Of a DNA stretch of 52,846 bases, positions 48,501 through 52,846 are shown piece by piece. Position 1 is the first letter of the stretch. Each line of letters opens with the position of its first letter. Below the pieces are notes generated by a model. It did no database searches, had not been told where the DNA came from, and saw only the letters and a program-made list of their open reading frames with translations. The stretch covers positions 1-52,846 of the forward strand of contig CADCNQ010000018.1 of assembly GCA_902802815.1 (NCBI GenBank), in the 5' to 3' direction. This DNA is from an uncultured Bacteroidales bacterium. GTDB taxonomy: Bacteria; Bacteroidota; Bacteroidia; Bacteroidales; Bacteroidaceae. The position numbers were made by a program, and so were the translations under genes.

Positions 48501-49722
48501 GGTAGCGCACCAGGGGACTGCCCGTATTCCGGTCGATATGCTCTTCCTTAAGTGCATCGATGAGCGTCGAGTCCTTGTACTGGTACACGGAGTCGCTTTG
48601 GCTGAACATCACCGAACCGATGGTTTCAAAGTCGGAAATCTTGCCTGTCAGCGAGCGTTGTACGAGGAACGGATCGCCTTCGATGATGTCCCTTATCTTC
48701 ATGTCCTGGGTGATCCATTTCAGTGTCACGGCGCCGGCGTCCGTCAGTCTCTGGCCAGTCGATATGCCGTCGTTCATTTCAGCTGTCAGTTGTCGCGGAG
48801 CGTGCATCACGGCATCATCCTTAGAGGCGATTGTCTTTGTCACGCTGCCGTTCACCTCTGTGGGGTAGCCCATTCCGGCAGGATTATCCGTCCACGTTGC
48901 CGAGCGGATGTTGGCGGTAATCTGCAGATTCCTGTGCGCCCCCGTGGCGGGCAGTCTGATGAAGCCCGAATAGGTGTTGGGCTCCATTATGATGTGTGGC
49001 AGTGTTATTTTGTTGCCGTCCTCGTCGGTGTAGCTGGCTTCCACCCAGTTCACGGGGCGGTCGCACGAGAACGGTATCTTAACCGTACCGTCATCGCCGC
49101 TTTCCACACCTGGAATGATGTCGTAGGTCTCGAAACTGTTGATGCCGAAGTCTATAGGGCCTATTTCCTTTTTGTAGTCGCCCTTCCATGAAGTAGCGTA
49201 ATATGTACCGCCGTACCACAGTTTGCCGTCGACGCGCAGCTTCATCTTCTTGCCGGCAAAACTGATTGGGAAAAACCAGTCAATCTCCGCGTAGAAGTTC
49301 CCGTCGTCGTTTTTTGTCGACATAACCCTGCACGTTGTATTATGAGCAAACAAATAGCGCGGCTGGGCTTCCGGACTGTTGGTAAGGAACAGTTCCGAAT
49401 CTTCGGGCCGATAATTCTCGTACGTGCCCGTCGTTACGTCGCCCACGCGAGCCTCCTGGCTGACGAAGAAGCAGCTCGTCTGCTGACCCTTTTCATCCAC
49501 TACGCTGAATGTTGCATCGCTCAGCGCCCACTCCTTCTCCTTAAACTGGGGAGTGGCCAGCAGGACGGTCAGATGGATGCATCCCATACTCTTTGTATAC
49601 CACGTGAACGCCTGTTTCGGATTTGCGTACTTGCCGTCATCGAACGCATGCACTCTCATCGGCATCACAGCCATCAGGGCGGTGACCACCGCTGCCGTCA
49701 TGAAGGACATCTTTGTTTTCAT
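39574..49722 (-). CDS. Giant secreted multidomain surface protein (LamG, FN3, CTD-type sorting tail)
   Basis: A 3382-residue exported protein, start ATG 49722 (the TTG at 49731 lies in a heptamer array). Parts in rough order: signal peptide to about 25; beta domains; a GLUG-like solenoid (about 610-740, GGLVGH, GGFGGFVG); an FN3-like domain (about 850-920, VVLTWTNVDDMPVDYYEVW); a carboxypeptidase-regulatory-like domain (about 935-985); a long unassigned middle; two LamG/concanavalin-like domains (about 2300-2420 and 2490-2630, DGRWHHYAMTV); a BACON-like sandwich (2800-2910); two or three copies of the DK-x-VF/ECRG domain of the next lipoprotein (about 2920-3030, 3265-3330); and a C-terminal GWYSVQGVKL...KGLYIYNGRKILIN-type sorting tail of Bacteroidales secreted proteins. 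Likely an adhesin or glycan-binding scaffold; the middle kilobase region gives no family I know. Confidence 0.85.
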   Translation of the reverse strand: MKTKMSFMTAAVVTALMAVMPMRVHAFDDGKYANPKQAFTWYTKSMGCIHLTVLLATPQFKEKEWALSDATFSVVDEKGQQTSCFFVSQEARVGDVTTGTYENYRPEDSELFLTNSPEAQPRYLFAHNTTCRVMSTKNDDGNFYAEIDWFFPISFAGKKMKLRVDGKLWYGGTYYATSWKGDYKKEIGPIDFGINSFETYDIIPGVESGDDGTVKIPFSCDRPVNWVEASYTDEDGNKITLPHIIMEPNTYSGFIRLPATGAHRNLQITANIRSATWTDNPAGMGYPTEVNGSVTKTIASKDDAVMHAPRQLTAEMNDGISTGQRLTDAGAVTLKWITQDMKIRDIIEGDPFLVQRSLTGKISDFETIGSVMFSQSDSVYQYKDSTLIDALKEEHIDRNTGSPLVRYRVLRASTQQLWSMEKNPTVIYVQPQISTLTLLTPHGAQAAWSNQTEKKVKVTWKYYSSFLTPMSRHYVWDKRAQMKLEVMSFQLDGTRVDSLVTTLTDEQIEKKDIEIQLQRSCVRYKMRLLVEGGTSPIGKGTGKIFTVLTKTADFIRYAEGLRQMSIGNETDVAPNAIMMNNMSMDGDENASHYLGCLNGGGAPYTGNFNGNGYSLMVEYNNPFVNGIEALAPIMHAADGAVICNLTTRGTITSKHKYAAGIVGQLDKGTLFIENCLSYATLNMGMTKEDCASGGLVGHCVAGTTAPTALFINNSLADGYIGPDNAQLGGFGGFVGPVEPGVMTLVANCYQRISAGTHTLDGDVEPCYSFVKSNNPLLTVVRNSRYKAGWDINQGLKSQKINDNSCWYSEKPVIKRISFSTPESGSIAAVNIVEQNALYYESLGKIDKTSLKVQTRQSSVVLTWTNVDDMPVDYYEVWRCDQKKSEFERIATKITDMQYEDKTTSPVHRYNYYVRGVNDCQGQKYEDTEVREGYCVETGMVEGYLRFPDGTGIPGVEINITSKDGSISEKAITDESGYFKKSGLPYFNSSETTYTAAPNLNGFSATQPVTFLTEPGGNMVSGVVFVVEKSVKFSGYVQFDGTSIPVQGTTFLVDGREVHTATGKVESDHEGKFSFRMLEGDHSIQAVKDGHVFYQDGYYHEDDDVTKTKYHFGVDKAGVYFYDKTRVKLIGRVAGGKEQGAIPLGNSLSRNNLGDELQIVLTLEGDNSSRLVWDVLDTKKKVRDEEFRHKAHDKKYEYMTKVHTTLNRMVITPDVHTGEYEVMLPPVKWKVQQITAKGYPTLFQEGQMGDVIDLTDSLTLHKDHVEGSWQNANKDAILSVDVEYNAKYSRIYHSPVIIEYKQQVYDNFDYLGDRYYNARNILGESSQVPLCYPRRKKNWPEGKKDSLEAVYVFGHPVFSVGRDYTLTISAKEKYFYNNNTKSDTVDAVPLPGGTLTIHNGMVSSIHRDVVTLNDKGEVNYILKAEQTPYILTGKDAVRTISMTLLQDGVNYETTPLETFVMNQYAKPGAKEILTINRPLLIDVLRDPPGGGSSAKLSKGSTLKYAHDYNWDTKFGLDIKTSAGISFDTMWGVGNGFAYAGYITSGGSVFTVDVDLIWTLYGKEAWSYTITNNVDISTSSDPQMVGAGADVYIGTETSYILTPTVAVRAIPEKMWVQQEGMVEAGRTVEIARGYSAKGDTLHLVRDEILNFGPKVNSTFAHTQKYITSQLIPDLNKECQALMFTGTKAQAQAIADASQENVYLSLRDVGDPDFGKLNTKKKVTLGNTGWEYYHNTTKEEAEDGINYLIVRPTGNSNTDDKVAEFCQSMLYWAAMIAQNEKEKLEATELVKSFDVDGGAPISYSEEFTSEYSSSGEIKNAWDGTQMFQSLLSSLGRLISNFTHGVAEDDLPHYNTSMPGMKWQLTFGPVLEYNVRNPWSDSKKYNRKESFTISMDKKSHLVFDVFRVQSKLDEVKPDASGRYDVFTNSNFNTLTPTVVDEVIHTGKPTIENLKKEDLRFPKGFVYRTRGGATCRPYEGERKTMFYHENTVLDERTKKIENPVIRMDKQSVSGVPMGEPARFKLYLANESEQPEAVYPYFDLYLVESSNPKGAKLYLDGMPLTGNPRTVDLVPGMVTTKTLEVYAAEDFDYTGLTLSLYSQNDLKTYQEVSFDVHYQHTAGSVTISTPGDKWIMNTDAPFEKGKGWYMPVVISGFNKNQHNFDHIEFQYKESTRGDDYWTNLCGFYADSTLYVAASGTKEMIPDNGSIVTRFFGEGQVMEKAYDLRAVLFCRNGNAFLTNASKVLSGVKDTRRPQLFGTPDPKDGVLGAGENVTFHFSENIEYNYLQPTTNFEVKGETNETAVQEAPSLQFSGIQSYAQSDARRNFNDKNLTIEVMIKPDATSEAMPIFSHGTDGKKLQLWLNENKCLVAVVDNKTLESKVPITSEGFQRVALVLDNSTQKLSLFSNNLDATFDDVSYSGYGPIIFGATNETDVTKRKCYKGRMLQGRVWNRAMDITLLNSYGNQLLTGYEMGLTDYYPMNEGSGSYASDQAMGGAHLKLNGTDWAQPHGMSLKLDWNDPRPVKGRQLKEQFFQRTSEQDYTLMFWFKTNESGRGALLCNGSGRKTDVGAEDKFYIGFEGQTLKYRSNGREYPLGNNYSDGRWHHYAMTVNRGHQVASIYVDNSLKAQFPTDSLGGMTGKFYLGNMVWQEEGPDNDKVHQQNALTGYLDGIALFEQVLPVTLIRRYNAKSPGGEEKGLITYLDFEQQQRQKNGELRLVPYVLNKKVKFDSDGKPTEKHDSVFVDPISVITDLVDENTGAPVQAYEELRNLNFSYVGRDNQILVNIDELDKRINKRTVYVTTSDIPDLNGNFMASPATVSVFVDRNPLRWESKVHKATISGTNVSDAQFQVNISNNSGASHTYTVEHLPKWLSVDIPTDVIDAKEEKTLTFTIGKDANVGTYDDIIYLTDENDLSEPLALNITVEGMEPGWYVDDAMKQFSMNIVARVQIGDDIVTDSRDIVGVFDNMGRCMGVGNINYEASSAESLTYLSVYDSTTVAKPVNFRLWHYNTGKTMALTPATPVVFKPETFVGTTKEPLVLTANDQYIQSIDLYPGWNWISLNVINNDYRDVKKLLSLFKWQEGDMLTDETNNVSLLYHDKEWISNRGSTKLDKLMLSVAHSYRVKVANDVKVELVGSAIKTEGDRTIKVKHGWNSIGYTPLVNLPVTTALASYLDEAEDGDVIKNKTTFAMFSKGANGAREWKGNLKYMKPGEGYMLYRKNASEVTFIYPFYEANVLFYDDANKKRAARVSEYSGSMSLVAAAEGIELEEGDKLIALSGAEVRGVADAAEDGSLFYLSIEGDTKAALSFAIERDGEIIATTDEVMTYERNAISGSPDQPTSISFVKQDDNTALLPQRGWYSVQGVKLPGAPKRKGLYIYNGRKILIN

Positions 49723-49762
49723 AGCTTCCAAACTCTAAACTTTCAACTTTCAACTTTCAACT
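49723..49762 (-). repeat. Heptamer array between symporter stop and giant-gene start
   Basis: Minus strand three AGTTGAA, one AGTTTAG and one AGTTTGG unit (49762 to 49728), beginning on the A of the symporter TAG and reaching to five bases before the ATG at 49722. Confidence 0.9.
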
Positions 49763-51236
49763 ACCCAAGCCTCTGCTTCCACATTGCGCTCATCTCTTCC
49801 AGCGTCTTGCCCTTTGTCTCGGGCACCATGCGCCATACGAAGAGTGCGGCAAGGAGGCAGATGAGGCCGTAGAGGCCGTAGGTGAACCAGTGTCCGAAGT
49901 CGTCGCCCTCGCTCAGATGCATGTTGAACATCGGCACGAACGTCGAGCTGACGATGAAATTCGATATCCACTGGAATGCTACGGCGATGGCCACGGCACC
50001 GCCGCGTATGGTGTTGGGGAATATCTCGGCGATGAGCACCCATGTGATGGGGCCCCACGAGAACATAAACGATGCCGAGTAGATGAGCAGGCTGGCTGCC
50101 GTGAAGAGTCCCATGCCCTCATGACCGAAACTCAGAGCCACACCCAGAGCGCCCAGGGCCATACCCAGCGAACCGGAGATGAGCAGCGGTTTGCGGCCCC
50201 ATTTCTCTACGGTGAATACGGCAACAAGTGTGAACGAGATGTTGATGATGCCCATAAATACGGTCAGCATCATCGGGTCGTCCATACCCATATCGCCGAA
50301 GATGCGCGGTGCGTAGTAAAGCACGGCGTTGATGCCTACGGCCTGCTGGAACACGGAGAGCATGATGCCCACAAAGATGCAGACGAAGCCGTAGGTGAGC
50401 AGTTTCTCGGTCTTCACCACCATTGTGTCCCTGATGTCCTGCAGTATTCTGGCAGCCTTGTCCGAACCGTTGATTTTGGAGAGGATGCGCCCGGCCACGT
50501 CGTCGCGACCGATGCTCACCAGATAGCGCGGCGTCTCGGGTACGAAGCAGATGAGCAGGGCGAAGAGTCCTGCGGGTATGGCCTCCGAACCGAACATATA
50601 TCTCCATCCCGTGGTCACCGTCCACTGTGCGGCGGGATTGATGGCGGCGATGCCCTTGCCCATCTCCTCCACCAGCGGCTGGATGTGGTCGCCCAGGATG
50701 AAGAAATTAACGAAATACACCACAAGCTGGCCGAAGATGATGGCAAACTGGTTCCAGCTCACCAGCATTCCCCTGATGTTGGACGGTGCCACCTCGCCGA
50801 TATACATCGGGCAGATGGCTGATGCCAGACCAACGCCCACACCGCCGATGACGCGGTAGATGTTGAAGACAATCAGCAGGGAGAGCGACGGCGTCCCGTG
50901 CTCGAAGAAAAGAAACTCCGGTTCCATCGAACCCAGTGCGGAGATGAAGAACAGCAGTCCTGCGATAATCAGCGAGCGCTTGCGGCCTATGTTTGTGGCC
51001 AGAAAGCCCGAGAGTGCCGAACCGATGATACAGCCTATCAGGGCGGAGGCTGAGGTGAATCCGTGCCAGCCGTCGCTGTAGGTGAAGTCCTTGGCTTCCA
51101 TGAAGAATGCCTGCAGACCTTTCTCCGCGCCGGATATCACGGCTGTGTCGTAACCGAAGAGAAGGCCGCCGAGCACGGCGACGAGTACGATGGAAAACAG
51201 GTAGGCTTTGCTGCCGCTTTGTGATGTCTGATTCAT
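49761..51236 (-). CDS. xylE: Sugar/H+ symporter of the MFS sugar-porter family (XylE-like)
   Basis: A 491-residue twelve-helix inner-membrane transporter. LGGLLFGYDTAVISGA (helix 1), the RG-x-x-x-signature in IGRKRSLI, IGGVGVGLASAICPMYIGEVAPSNIRG, FVPETPRYLV, QQAVGINAVLYYAPRIF and FVPETKGKTLEEM-like ending are hallmarks of the sugar-porter family; QQAVGIN is the sugar-contact loop and the length is close to E. coli XylE (491). D-xylose or a related pentose is likely in view of the nearby GH43 and esterase genes, but they are 37 kb away, so the link is inference. Its stop runs into heptamers that lead to the giant gene. Confidence 0.9.
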   Translation of the reverse strand: MNQTSQSGSKAYLFSIVLVAVLGGLLFGYDTAVISGAEKGLQAFFMEAKDFTYSDGWHGFTSASALIGCIIGSALSGFLATNIGRKRSLIIAGLLFFISALGSMEPEFLFFEHGTPSLSLLIVFNIYRVIGGVGVGLASAICPMYIGEVAPSNIRGMLVSWNQFAIIFGQLVVYFVNFFILGDHIQPLVEEMGKGIAAINPAAQWTVTTGWRYMFGSEAIPAGLFALLICFVPETPRYLVSIGRDDVAGRILSKINGSDKAARILQDIRDTMVVKTEKLLTYGFVCIFVGIMLSVFQQAVGINAVLYYAPRIFGDMGMDDPMMLTVFMGIINISFTLVAVFTVEKWGRKPLLISGSLGMALGALGVALSFGHEGMGLFTAASLLIYSASFMFSWGPITWVLIAEIFPNTIRGGAVAIAVAFQWISNFIVSSTFVPMFNMHLSEGDDFGHWFTYGLYGLICLLAALFVWRMVPETKGKTLEEMSAMWKQRLG

Positions 51237-51281
51237 AGTATACGATGTATTTTTTTGTTTATTTTACAGCAAAAAGCAACT

Positions 51282-51299
51282 AGTCTCTTAAAAGAGACT
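51282..51299. promoter_or_regulatory. Palindrome in the symporter leader
   Basis: AGTCTCTT-AA-AAGAGACT, eight perfect pairs around two bases, 46 bases before the ATG and about 8 bases after the expected transcription start. It could be an operator or an RNA hairpin. The rest of the 150-base gap shows only the -7 box. Confidence 0.6.
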
Positions 51300-51312
51300 G
51301 GGATAATAAACA

Positions 51313-51320
51313 CAAAAATA
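51313..51320 (-). promoter_or_regulatory. Putative -7 box (TATTTTTG) of the symporter operon
   Basis: Minus strand TATTTTTG, upstream of the palindrome at 51282-51299. Confidence 0.55.
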
Positions 51321-51388
51321 CATCAATTAATCCTAACGGCAGAAAAAAATGCGAAAAAATTCCTAAAAAGGACTGTTTTTTTGCAATT

Positions 51389-52333
51389 TCAGTCGCCTCT
51401 CGCCATCCGATAGATGAGCTGCTCCACATTATATCCTGCCTCGCGCAGCATCCGGACGACACCTTCCGGACCAGCCAGGTGGCCGGCGCCGAAGACAAAG
51501 AGTGTGGGCATCTCCTTTGCGGCTTCGATGATGATGGGCATCCACTTCTTGTTGCGCTCGGTAAGTAAGGCGGGGTTTGCCTCGTTTGCAGGCTGGATGA
51601 ACCGTTCAAAGCCTTCAAAGTCGCCCGCAGTCCAATAGTCGCCTATATTCAGTGCCTCTTCAGACTCTTTCAGTGTTTTTTGTTTGCGCTCATCGAAGTT
51701 GTTGAGGAGTGCCATGAGCGAATCGACCTGCTCGTCGATGGAACTCAATGTCTCTTTGTTTTTTTCCAGGTCTTCGGACGTTTTTATCTGGTCGAGATTG
51801 CCGACTTTCCATCCGCGGGCTTTAGCCCTTTTCATACAGGCTGCATCCATCATGTTTCCGTTACGCATGGCAGGATATTTCTGTAAGGCCTCCATTAGAA
51901 TTGCAATATTGAGCGATAATGTAAAAAAGGAAGGCTGAAAGTGCAGGAGATTCTTTGCTGCGGAATCGGCCAGATTGATATGGCACGACTCCTTCAGTCT
52001 TTCCTGCAGAATAGCCATTCTCTCTTCACCCAAGACGTCGGAGATGGTCTTGCCGTCGGGCAGTGTAGATAACTGTAGGCCCGCGGTTTGTCTTTCCCGT
52101 TTGTTTTGCTGGTCGGTGACGTCACTCTCCACGAACAACTGCTGACATTGGTTCTCGGCTTCCAGAAAGGCGGGGATGCTGTCGAGCAGGTCGCCGGACA
52201 GCACGTGTATCGTGCCTAAGATGTACGAAGGTTTTTCCAGCCCGCCACCGCTGATGCGGAACATGAGCTGGGCGTTGGCTGTCAGGACGGCTGCCGTGAA
52301 AAGCAGTGCTGTGATGAGGGTTTTCTTACACAT
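51389..52333 (-). CDS. TraB/GumN-family protein
   Basis: A 314-residue exported protein; ATG 52333 opens the signal peptide CKKTLITALLFTAAVLTANAQ. SYILGTIHVLSGD (about residue 35-47) is the first GX-HX motif of the TraB/TIKI/EreA superfamily and FVFGAGHLAGPEGVVRML (about residues 285-302) the second; these carry the metal-binding His residues and indicate a putative metalloprotease or hydrolase fold, with ADSAAKNLLHFQPSFF between them. The molecular function is not established in Bacteroidales. It stands alone in front of the symporter operon in the same direction, 150 bases apart and with its own promoter. Confidence 0.88.
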   Translation of the reverse strand: MCKKTLITALLFTAAVLTANAQLMFRISGGGLEKPSYILGTIHVLSGDLLDSIPAFLEAENQCQQLFVESDVTDQQNKRERQTAGLQLSTLPDGKTISDVLGEERMAILQERLKESCHINLADSAAKNLLHFQPSFFTLSLNIAILMEALQKYPAMRNGNMMDAACMKRAKARGWKVGNLDQIKTSEDLEKNKETLSSIDEQVDSLMALLNNFDERKQKTLKESEEALNIGDYWTAGDFEGFERFIQPANEANPALLTERNKKWMPIIIEAAKEMPTLFVFGAGHLAGPEGVVRMLREAGYNVEQLIYRMARGD

Positions 52334-52362
52334 AGTATGTCGTATTTGCAAAATTCGCGGTA

Positions 52363-52370
52363 CAAAGTTA
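52363..52370 (-). promoter_or_regulatory. Putative -7 box (TAACTTTG) of the TraB-like gene
   Basis: Minus strand TAACTTTG, 30 bases before ATG 52333. Confidence 0.5.
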
Positions 52371-52463
52371 ATAATTTTCTGTCAATTGCGGACAACTTTC
52401 CACCTTAAATTAAAGTAAAGAATACTATCTTGACCACATTTTTCATCAAAATTCATCTGTCAA

Positions 52464-52500
52464 CAAAAAAACCACCTCACGCAATTTTTGTGAAGTGGCT
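52464..52500 (-). terminator. Terminator of the gene at the right edge
   Basis: Minus strand stem of nine pairs with one mismatch (CCACTTCAC / GTGAGGTGG), loop AAAAATTGC, then a run of seven T. A T-run on the plus strand would also let it act in the other direction. Confidence 0.75.
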
Positions 52501-52530
52501 TTTATTAGGTGAAAGGTGTGAGCTCTTACA

Positions 52531-52628
52531 AGTTTCAGGTTTCAGGTTCATCCAACTTGTCAACTCGTCAACTAACGACTTGTCAACTGAAATATCATTT
52601 ATCATTTATCATTTAGGCGAAGCCGCTT
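52531..52628 (-). repeat. Period-7/8 array with hairpin cap, reverse orientation
   Basis: On the minus strand the order is hairpin AAGCG-GCTT-CGCCT (52615-52628), AAATGAT units, TATTTCAGTTGA, then ACAAGTT/GTTGACA-type octamers and CCTGAAA-type heptamers. The first part equals the cap and the start of the 86-base repeat at 325-376 and 5138-5175. The hairpin starts on the stop codon of the edge gene. Confidence 0.85.
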
Positions 52629-52846
52629 ATCCCTCGCTGGGACCGTCAGGATTGGGATTGGGATCTCCACCAGTATTGCCACCGGTATTGTCTCCGGTAT
52701 TACCGCCCGTAGAGCCGCCGGTGCTGCCACCCGTCGAGCCACCCTGGCTTGAACCGCTGCCGCTCTGGCTGCCACCGTTACTACCTGTGGTACCACCGCT
52801 CTCTTCACCTTCATCACCCGTTGTCGTGGTCTTGCCGGTTGCTGTG
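52627..52846 (-). CDS. C-terminal Gly/Ser/Thr-rich tail of a gene cut by the window edge
   Basis: The frame open from 52845 to the TAA at 52627-52629 encodes 72 residues: a Thr/Gly/Glu-rich start, then tandem GGSTGGSTGG- and GGNTG-type repeats, ending PNPNPDGPSEG. The regular repeat structure, glycine third-base pattern and an adjacent stop/terminator favour this frame; the neighbouring frame that yields a Val/Ala/Arg-rich sequence is a shadow. Such flexible acidic tails occur on Bacteroidales HU-like DNA-binding proteins and on some surface lipoproteins; the gene body is outside the window, so I cannot choose. Stop codon touches a repeat-array cap. Confidence 0.65.
   Translation of the reverse strand, partial: TATGKTTTTGDEGEESGGTTGSNGGSQSGSGSSQGGSTGGSTGGSTGGNTGDNTGGNTGGDPNPNPDGPSEG

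Noticed and set aside
52602..52817. Val/Ala/Arg-rich 71-residue minus-strand ORF at the right edge
   Set aside because: Alternative frame of the Gly/Ser/Thr repeat tail; its end lies beyond the true stop and in the repeat cap.

Overview
The window looks like a chromosomal segment of a Bacteroidales bacterium, most likely Prevotella in the broad sense. The evidence is: repeated -7 boxes of the TAnnTTTG type with TTTG about 19 bases upstream, almost no Shine-Dalgarno sequences, a complete menaquinone branch, an OmpP1/FadL porin, a TonB receptor with a long Bacteroidales-type leader, a giant secreted protein with a short GLYI-type C-terminal sorting tail, and xylan/arabinan enzymes. The GC content is roughly 50 percent. 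I see no rRNA, tRNA, phage, IS or CRISPR.

Layout. 1-5.6 kb: end of an O6-alkylguanine methyltransferase gene, two paralogous DUF4143-type ATPases, a small helicase-associated-like ORF, a uracil-DNA-glycosylase-like protein and superoxide dismutase, bracketed by an 86-base direct repeat. 5.6-14.2 kb: a metallo-beta-lactamase-fold hydrolase, an NCS2 purine permease, then a leftward operon of two GH43-type enzymes, a fused two-domain carbohydrate esterase and an AlkD-like protein. 14.3-19.2 kb: alpha/beta hydrolase, rubrerythrin, a membrane nucleotide-sugar dehydratase and galE. 19.3-26.2 kb: rightward operon GH2, N-acetylmuramoyl-L-alanine amidase, MlaD-like protein, PlsC-like acyltransferase, TonB receptor. 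26.2-32.1 kb: leftward menaquinone operon (thioesterase, menF, menD, menB, menC, menE). 32.3-37.6 kb: FadL-like porin, AraC-type regulator, a Y-family polymerase with a tiny YolD-like partner, and a metallophosphoesterase. 37.6-52.3 kb: leftward run TraB/GumN protein, sugar/H+ symporter, a 3382-residue secreted protein, a lipoprotein and a PspC-domain protein. The right edge cuts a Gly/Ser/Thr-rich gene.

The most unusual signal is a dispersed family of short, degenerate tandem arrays with a strict period of seven bases (some of eight or six). At least fifteen occur here. Many start on, overlap or lie just after a stop codon; several fill the whole gap between the stop codon of one gene and the start codon of the next (polymerase/YolD-like, mlaD-like/plsC-like, symporter/giant protein, GH43/GH43). 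Others sit in frame inside coding sequences (AlkD-like, glycosylase-like, TonB receptor) or make up part of a signal peptide. Several end in a conserved small hairpin followed by AAATGA-type heptamers. Because seven is not a multiple of three, gain or loss of one unit would shift frame or change gene spacing, so these could be contingency-like or element-driven sequences. I know of no described element that matches in Bacteroidales; the nearest analogy I can name is the heptanucleotide STRR repeats of filamentous cyanobacteria.

Functionally the segment combines hemicellulose use (GH43, esterase, GH2, pentose-type symporter, galE), oxidative and DNA damage defence (SOD, rubrerythrin, MGMT, glycosylase-like, AlkD-like, Y-polymerase), anaerobic respiration (menaquinone) and envelope biology (amidase, MlaD, PlsC, TonB receptor, FadL, giant exoprotein).
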